From NCBI GenBank assembly GCA_947176325.1, contig CAMWQD010000016.1:1-11507 (forward strand): a stretch of DNA of 11,507 nt, read 5' to 3'. This stretch comes from an uncultured Bacteroidales bacterium. GTDB taxonomy: Bacteria; Bacteroidota; Bacteroidia; Bacteroidales; P3. Every line of letters begins with the position of its first letter. Position 1 is the first letter of the stretch. Positions 7,108 through 11,507 of the stretch are shown piece by piece. The notes beneath the pieces are model-generated. The model had not been told where the DNA came from. It did not search any database and saw only the letters and a list, made by a program, of their open reading frames with translations. The position numbers and the translations under genes are program-made.

Positions 7108-7955
7108 TACAATTCGGTTTTTAGGTTTTGACCGTGCAAGGACAGGGTTTTCCCGTCGAAAGCACCGTAAGAGAAATATTGAAGCCAATCGCCCGTATTG
7201 AGATAGAGGACATTGCGCAGCTCCGAGTGGTTGTCCCTGCATACCCGGGTGTTGTCGAGGGGATCTTCCGTGCCGTTTTGCGGCAGCAGTTCCACCAATA
7301 CCGGCCAATGCCTGTGGGCGAAGATAAAGGCGTCGACGGGTTCACGCTTCAGAAAATCGCGCATGAAACCCACCAGCACTCTGTTTTTATCGCGTTCATG
7401 CTCCCTGTTTCTGCCGCCCGACTTGCGGCTGCGGTGCGAGAAGTTCGAGGCGAATTTCTGCGCCCAATAGGGATGCACGGCGGCGTAGAGGATATGTGAT
7501 ATTTTGGCGCTGAACACCTTTTTCATCAGTTTGTAGCCGTATTGCCCCGCGCCCAGGCCGTCGCCATGCCCCAACACAAATTTTCGGCCGTTTATCGTGG
7601 CGAGGGCGAGGTCTTTCATCACCTTAATTCCCAATTCCTTTTCAAAGAAATCAATATGCCAGGCATCGTGATTGCCGCAGAAGAAATACACGGGCACGCC
7701 CGCATCGGTCAGTTCGGCCAGTTTCCCCAGCAGACGGACGTTGCCTTTGGGCATGGTGTAGCGATATTCAAACCAATAGTCAAACACATCGCCCAACAGA
7801 AAGAGCACGCCCATTTCGGCTCGGTGCTCTTCTATCCACGCCACGATTTTGCGCTCCCGTTCACGGCTTTCTTCATACGAGGGTGTGCCTAAATGAAAGT
7901 CGGAGACGAAATAGGCTTTTTGACCCGGGTTGAGTTTTATATCAAGGTTTTGCAT
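7107..7955 (-). CDS. lpxH: UDP-2,3-diacylglucosamine pyrophosphatase, LpxH type
   Basis: This enzyme hydrolyses UDP-2,3-diacylglucosamine to lipid X and UMP in lipid A synthesis at the cytoplasmic face of the inner membrane. The 282-residue product shows the calcineurin-like metallophosphoesterase motifs in order: DFHLG (Asp19, His21), LLGDVFDYW (Asp56), CGNHD (Asn95, His96), LGHGDG (His130) and AHRH (His214, His216). The phrases WFEYRYTMPKGNVRLLGKLAEL (61-82, with short gaps from consensus) and GDGLGAGQYGYKLMKKVF are characteristic of the Bacteroidota LpxH-like branch. LpxG or another UDP-sugar pyrophosphatase is a remote alternative. The start is ATG 7955, just before the first phosphoesterase strand; it overlaps the upstream lipoprotein gene by 14 bp. 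Longer starts up to 8129 are rejected because they read through that gene in a second frame. Confidence 0.92.
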   Translation of the reverse strand: MQNLDIKLNPGQKAYFVSDFHLGTPSYEESRERERKIVAWIEEHRAEMGVLFLLGDVFDYWFEYRYTMPKGNVRLLGKLAELTDAGVPVYFFCGNHDAWHIDFFEKELGIKVMKDLALATINGRKFVLGHGDGLGAGQYGYKLMKKVFSAKISHILYAAVHPYWAQKFASNFSHRSRKSGGRNREHERDKNRVLVGFMRDFLKREPVDAFIFAHRHWPVLVELLPQNGTEDPLDNTRVCRDNHSELRNVLYLNTGDWLQYFSYGAFDGKTLSLHGQNLKTEL

Positions 7956-8745
7956 TCGTATCGGAATTGAGGGTGCGTTGCCGTTGGTTCGCCTGCGCCC
8001 GGCGGAGCGTGGTGAGAAACCGGCGTACATGGGGGTTGTCGGGCTGCTGTTCCTGCATTCTCTGTGCGCAATCGAGCAGGAAGGCAATGTCTTGCTCGCT
8101 TTCCATGTCGAAAAGGTCTTTGCCGGCAAGCTGTTTGTTCACCATGAAGACGGGCAGCAGGTTGTGGGTGTTTTCCGTGCAGAGTTCCTGCGCCACCGTG
8201 CGTATGGTTTCTTGTGTTATATTAATATTAAACACGCAAGCCTCATAGAGCGAATCCACGTTATGGGTCTTGTAGCGGTTCTCCGCCCAAAGGTTTTCGG
8301 TTTTGTGGATTTCTTCCTGCGCTTCCAGCAGCATCTGCTGATAGAGCAAGGCGGTATGCGCAAGGGTGTCGCGCGGGGAGGCGATACGTGCGGAGGAAAC
8401 GAGATTGTCGAAATCGGCCTGCAGGGAGAGTGGGGCGGAGGGTGCCTGCGCAGACAGGAAAAGCACAAGGAGGTTTTGTTGCCCCTTGCCGCTTTGCAGG
8501 GCATACATGCCTTCGCCGTTTTTGGGCACATACACGTGTCCGCGGCCTTGCTTGTCGAGACGCACCGAATCTAGGAACACGGGGCCTTTGTCCGCCGAAA
8601 TCTCCAAAAACGCCACTGCACGGCCCGCCCCGCCGTTCAGTTCCAATTCCACGCTGGGCGTTCTGCGCGTGCAGGAAACCGCAAGTAGTATTAGGGTATA
8701 GGGTATAAGGTATATAATGCTTATCGGGCTTTTTACAAATAGCAT
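7942..8745 (-). CDS. Lipoprotein with DUF4369-like N-terminus, no thioredoxin domain
   Basis: A 267-residue predicted lipoprotein: signal region of about 24 residues ending in lipobox LAVSC, with Cys25 as the lipidated residue. Residues about 33-108 resemble the DUF4369 beta-domain found at the front of many Bacteroidota TlpA-like lipoproteins, with the phrase VFLDSVRLDKQGRGHVYV (56-73). Residues about 125-255 are helical (LLYQQMLLEAQEEIHKTE, VDSLYEACVFN, EQDIAFLLDCAQRM, NPHVRRFLTTL) and match the spacer that normally precedes a thioredoxin fold. The protein then stops; no CxxC motif is present, and lpxH begins at once in another frame. It may be a stand-alone variant or a truncated relative. 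Its function is unknown. It starts 17 bp after glnS and overlaps lpxH by 14 bp. The domain call is from pattern memory. Confidence 0.75.
   Translation of the reverse strand: MLFVKSPISIIYLIPYTLILLAVSCTRRTPSVELELNGGAGRAVAFLEISADKGPVFLDSVRLDKQGRGHVYVPKNGEGMYALQSGKGQQNLLVLFLSAQAPSAPLSLQADFDNLVSSARIASPRDTLAHTALLYQQMLLEAQEEIHKTENLWAENRYKTHNVDSLYEACVFNINITQETIRTVAQELCTENTHNLLPVFMVNKQLAGKDLFDMESEQDIAFLLDCAQRMQEQQPDNPHVRRFLTTLRRAQANQRQRTLNSDTNAKP
8693..8713 (-). repeat. Heptamer tandem repeat inside the lipoprotein signal-peptide region
   Basis: On the minus strand ATACCTT (8713-8707), ATACCCT (8706-8700) and ATACCCT (8699-8693) lie head to tail: three 7 bp units with one mismatch. They encode part of the hydrophobic core (LIPYTL) of the DUF4369-like lipoprotein and use ATA and CTA codons that are scarce in the rest of the gene. 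As 7 is not a multiple of 3, gain or loss of a unit would shift the frame. Confidence 0.7.
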
Positions 8746-8762
8746 TGTACGGCGCCTGTCTA

Positions 8763-10475
8763 TTAATTCTTATCGTTGATTTTCGCCCAAGTGTCTTTCA
8801 GCCCTACGGTTTTGTTGAAGATGAGGCGGTTTTCTTTCTCGCTGTCGGGGTCTACGCTGAAGTAGCCCATGCGTTCAAACTGAAAATGCGCCAAAGGCTT
8901 TTTCTCGAAGCCCTGCAGGAACGCTTCGGCCTTGCAGTGCGGCAACACTTGCAACGATTCGGGGTTGAGGTTGTCGAGGAAAGTCTTGCCTTCTTCCACT
9001 TCGTCGGGGGCGGGGGTGGCGAAAAGCCGGTCGAACACCCGCACTTCCACGTCCATGGCATGGGGTGCCGACACCCAATGAATGGTGCTCTTCACCTTGC
9101 GGCCGTCGGGCGAGTTGCCGCCGCGCGAAGCGGGGTCGTAGGTGCAGTGGAGCGTGGTGATATTGCCCTCGGCGTCTTTTTCCACGCTCGTGCAGGTTAC
9201 AAAATACGCATAGCGCAGACGCACTTCGGTGCCGGGCGAGAGGCGGAAGAATTTTTTGGGAGGGTTCTCCATGAAATCTTCGCGTTCGATATACAATTCG
9301 CGCGAAAACTTCACTTTCCGCATTCCCATGGTTTCGTCTTCGGGATTGTTCACCGCGTCGAGTTCCTCCACCTGTCCTTCGGGATAGTTGTCTATCACCA
9401 CTTTCACAGGATTCATCACCACCATCACCCGTTGCGCCTTCTTGTTGAGGTCTTCGCGCACACACCATTCCAAAAGCGACACATCAATCACGTTGTCGCG
9501 CTTGGCCACGCCGATTTTCTCGGCGAAGAGGCGGATTGACTCGGGCGTGTAGCCGCGCCGCCGCAAGCCGCAGATAGTGGGCATACGGGGGTCGTCCCAA
9601 CCGGAAACATATTTTTCCTGCACCAATTGCAGGAGCTTGCGCTTGCTCATCACGGTATAGCTCAGATTGAGCCGTGCAAATTCTATCTGTTGCGGAGCGT
9701 GGATGTTGAGCGTCTTGATGAACCAATCGTAGAGGGGACGGTGCACCTCGAACTCAAGCGTGCAGATGGAGTGCGTGATGCCCTCTATGGAGTCGCTCTG
9801 CCCGTGGGCGTAGTCGTACATGGGGTAGATGCACCATTTGTTGCCCGTGCGGTGGTGTTCCTGATGAATGATGCGATACATGAAGGGGTCGCGCAGGTGC
9901 ATGTTGGGCGAAGAAAGGTCGCCTTTGGCGCGGAGGGTCTTGGAACCGTTGGGAAATTCGCCCTTGCGCATACGCTCGAACAAATCCAAGTTTTCTGCCA
10001 CGCTGCGGTCGCGGTAGGGGCTGGGTTTGGCGGGCTTGGTGGGCACGCCCCGATATTCGGAAGCCTCTTCCTGGCTCAAATCGTCCACATAGGCCTGTCC
10101 GTTCTCAATCATCTGCACCGCCCACTTGTAGAGCTGGTCGAAATAGTCGGAGGCGTAGTATTCGCCGTCCCAGTCGAAGCCCAGCCAATGGATGTCCTCG
10201 CGGATAGAGTCCACGTATTCGGTGTCTTCCTTGGTGGGGTTGGTGTCGTCGAAACGGAGGTTGGTCTTGCCGTGATATTTCTGTCCGATGCCGAAGTTGA
10301 GGCAAATGGATTTGGCGTGACCGATATGCAGATAGCCGTTGGGTTCGGGCGGAAAACGGGTATGCACACGTCCGCCGTTCTTGCCGTTGGCGATGTCGCC
10401 TTCGATAATCTCTTCGATAAAGTTGAGGGAAGGTTTCTTTCCTTCTTCCTCGGGGATATTCTTTTCTTCCATCAT
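8763..10475 (-). CDS. glnS: Glutaminyl-tRNA synthetase
   Basis: GlnRS charges tRNA-Gln directly with glutamine. The 570-residue protein is a class I synthetase with the HIGH motif in PEPNGYLHIGHAKS (43-56) and the KMSKS-equivalent VMSKRK (275-280). GlnRS-specific features include RFDDTNP (74-80), the acceptor-end binding segment with YRGVP (141-145) and RDPFMYRI (195-202), and the C-terminal beta-barrel anticodon domain with TIHWVSAPHAMDVEVRVFDRLF (464-485, discontinuously conserved). The ending FERMGYFSVD (533-542) is usual for GlnRS and rules against GluRS. The start is ATG 10475; the next codon is also ATG. The open frame continues upstream into the hydrolase gene without similarity. It begins 14 bp after the hydrolase stop and 5 bp after a perfect TAAATTTG -7 element. 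Confidence 0.97.
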   Translation of the reverse strand: MMEEKNIPEEEGKKPSLNFIEEIIEGDIANGKNGGRVHTRFPPEPNGYLHIGHAKSICLNFGIGQKYHGKTNLRFDDTNPTKEDTEYVDSIREDIHWLGFDWDGEYYASDYFDQLYKWAVQMIENGQAYVDDLSQEEASEYRGVPTKPAKPSPYRDRSVAENLDLFERMRKGEFPNGSKTLRAKGDLSSPNMHLRDPFMYRIIHQEHHRTGNKWCIYPMYDYAHGQSDSIEGITHSICTLEFEVHRPLYDWFIKTLNIHAPQQIEFARLNLSYTVMSKRKLLQLVQEKYVSGWDDPRMPTICGLRRRGYTPESIRLFAEKIGVAKRDNVIDVSLLEWCVREDLNKKAQRVMVVMNPVKVVIDNYPEGQVEELDAVNNPEDETMGMRKVKFSRELYIEREDFMENPPKKFFRLSPGTEVRLRYAYFVTCTSVEKDAEGNITTLHCTYDPASRGGNSPDGRKVKSTIHWVSAPHAMDVEVRVFDRLFATPAPDEVEEGKTFLDNLNPESLQVLPHCKAEAFLQGFEKKPLAHFQFERMGYFSVDPDSEKENRLIFNKTVGLKDTWAKINDKN

Positions 10476-10480
10476 AGTCG

Positions 10481-10488
10481 CAAATTTA
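10481..10488 (-). promoter_or_regulatory. -7 element directly before glnS
   Basis: Read on the minus strand, TAAATTTG is an exact TAnnTTTG match in the 14 bp gap between the hydrolase stop and glnS. A TTTC, three of four matches to the -33 box, lies 19 bp upstream inside the hydrolase end. Five bases separate the element from the ATG, so a transcript from here would be leaderless or nearly so. glnS could also be read through from the hydrolase gene. Confidence 0.45.
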
Positions 10489-10489
10489 C

Positions 10490-11506
10490 TTATTTCTCGC
10501 GATTTAGGAAAGCGAGCGCCTCGGCGTAGAATTTCTCGCGCACCGGCTTGGCAGACAGGGCAAGGTCGTGCAGGCCGTTTTCTATCGTGAGCGTCTGCGC
10601 CTTGGGGCCGAGGGTCTTGCCGTATTTCTCGATGTCCTTCACATCCAACACCCCGTCGCCCGACTGGTGTTCGGGCTTCCATTTCTTGCCATACACGCTG
10701 CGGTGCGAGTGCATCACGAGAATGGGGCAGGGTATATCCAAGCCTTTCTGCAATTTCTTTTGTCCCAAATGAATGGCGCGGATCCAAGCGGCGGTGAGCG
10801 CAGGGGCGACCGGGTATTTCCAAGACGTGTCGAACTGCCATTCGCCGTGGTGGTTTTCGAGCAGGCTTTCGGCATAGGCGGTGCTGAGGCCGCCGTTCAC
10901 TTTCTTATGGGGCGATTTCTTGCCCATGCGCGCCACGGCGGGGATGCCCACTTTTTCCAGAAAATGCCCCAAGTTCATATCCAAAAACGGGCTGTTGAAC
11001 ACAATGGCGAAGAAGGGCAGACGGTCTTTGTTCTCCTGACAATAGAGCGAGGTGATGAGCCCGCCCGTGGAGTGCGCCATAAGTGCGATTTGCGTGCAGC
11101 CCTCGCGTTTCATCTGCGCCACCGCGCTGTCGATGTCGGCGAAGTATTCGTTGAGGTCGAGCACCATGAAGGGGTATTGGTGCGGAAGTTTGGAGCGGCC
11201 GTATTTGCGCAGGTCGAGCGCATAGAAGCGGTAGCCGTTGTTGTTGAAGAAATGCGCCATTTCCGCCTGAAAGAAGTAATCGTTGTAGCCGTGCACATAG
11301 AGCAGGGCCGTGCCGGTGGCGGGCTGTTCCTTGGTGCGGACGAGCGTGGCCACCACCTTGCCTTCGTAATCGTCGGCCATATCAATGGTCTTGCTGATGA
11401 AATCCTCTCCCAAAATGTCTTTCCGATAGCCTTCGGGCACCGATTGCGCGCGGAGCATCGTCATCATCAAAAACGCGAACCCCAAAAGGGCGATAGTCTT
11501 TTTCAT
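10490..11506 (-). CDS. Secreted alpha/beta hydrolase (serine lipase/esterase type)
   Basis: A 338-residue exported hydrolase. Residues 1-20 form a signal peptide (MKK, hydrophobic core, LRA before Gln21), so it acts in the periplasm or outside. The core is of the Hydrolase_4 (lysophospholipase-like) type: oxyanion-hole strand LLYVHGYND (68-76), LDLRKYGRS (97-105), nucleophile elbow AHSTGG with Ser146 (Ala replaces the common first Gly), acid at Asp284 or Asp288 in GDGVLDV, and His313 in GLHDLAL. The cap region (about 175-250) lies between the nucleophile and the acid. The substrate cannot be told; lipid or acyl esters are usual. The start ATG is one base from the window end, so any promoter lies outside. 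It is the first visible gene of the minus-strand run; glnS follows after 14 bp. Confidence 0.85.
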   Translation of the reverse strand: MKKTIALLGFAFLMMTMLRAQSVPEGYRKDILGEDFISKTIDMADDYEGKVVATLVRTKEQPATGTALLYVHGYNDYFFQAEMAHFFNNNGYRFYALDLRKYGRSKLPHQYPFMVLDLNEYFADIDSAVAQMKREGCTQIALMAHSTGGLITSLYCQENKDRLPFFAIVFNSPFLDMNLGHFLEKVGIPAVARMGKKSPHKKVNGGLSTAYAESLLENHHGEWQFDTSWKYPVAPALTAAWIRAIHLGQKKLQKGLDIPCPILVMHSHRSVYGKKWKPEHQSGDGVLDVKDIEKYGKTLGPKAQTLTIENGLHDLALSAKPVREKFYAEALAFLNREK

Positions 11507-11507
11507 G

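Noticed and set aside
7956..8129. Longer N-terminus for LpxH
   Set aside because: The extra 58 residues lie in a second frame of the lipoprotein gene and precede the first metallophosphoesterase strand without similarity.
8745..9539. Plus-strand open frame opposite glnS (264 codons)
   Set aside because: It is antisense to the well-identified GlnRS C-terminal half; the translation is low in recognisable features and His-rich.
9627..10529. Plus-strand open frame opposite glnS (300 codons)
   Set aside because: It lies opposite the GlnRS catalytic domain and crosses its start; it looks like a mirror of the codon bias.
10476..10841. Longer N-terminus for GlnRS
   Set aside because: The extension lies inside the hydrolase gene, which has a full catalytic set; GlnRS similarity begins after 10475.
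11284..11320. Missing Gly in the hydrolase nucleophile elbow read as a defect
   Set aside because: AHSTGG in place of GHSxGG occurs, as far as I recall, in related hydrolases, and Ser, His and Asp candidates are all present. The stretch named here is near the oxyanion strand; the elbow itself is at about 11063-11080.

Overview
The window looks like core chromosome of a member of the Bacteroidota, most likely order Bacteroidales. The signs are promoter elements of the Bacteroides type (TAnnTTTG at -7, one with TTTG 19 bp upstream), A-rich start regions without Shine-Dalgarno sequences, a tRNA without encoded CCA, and the gene run coaX / outer-membrane barrel / TPR protein / lptC. I cannot name the genus. 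Coding density is very high and base use is even, with no sign of mobile DNA or recent transfer.

Left edge (1-216): two back-to-back promoters. One points left to a gene outside the window. The other drives a tRNA-Gly(CCC) that ends in a strong intrinsic terminator. Then comes a tightly packed plus-strand run of five genes (217-6174): dnaG (primase), coaX (type III pantothenate kinase), an outer-membrane beta-barrel protein, a secreted helical-repeat protein and lptC (lipopolysaccharide export lipoprotein). Spacings are 2 bp, an 11 bp overlap, 33 bp and 0 bp, so at least coaX to lptC probably form one transcription unit. A small secreted protein of unknown function (6282-6746) follows behind its own likely promoter.

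The right half is a minus-strand run read from 11506 down to 6751: a secreted alpha/beta hydrolase, glnS (glutaminyl-tRNA synthetase), a lipoprotein resembling the front part of TlpA-like lipoproteins, lpxH (lipid A precursor pyrophosphatase) and folB (dihydroneopterin aldolase). Spacings are 14 bp, 17 bp, a 14 bp overlap and a 1 bp overlap. The two runs converge with only 4 bp between stop codons and no visible terminator.

The shared theme is housekeeping (replication, translation, CoA and folate cofactors) mixed with envelope biogenesis: lpxH makes a lipid A precursor, lptC exports finished LPS, and the barrel, TPR and lipoprotein genes are envelope proteins. I found no CRISPR, insertion sequence, prophage, toxin-antitoxin or defence system. 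The observations most worth checking are a CoaX whose DxGT aspartate is replaced by valine, a heptamer tandem repeat inside a lipoprotein signal-peptide region where slippage would shift the frame, a -7 element exactly 5 bp before the ATG of both dnaG and glnS (possible leaderless mRNAs), and the orphan secreted protein at 6282.
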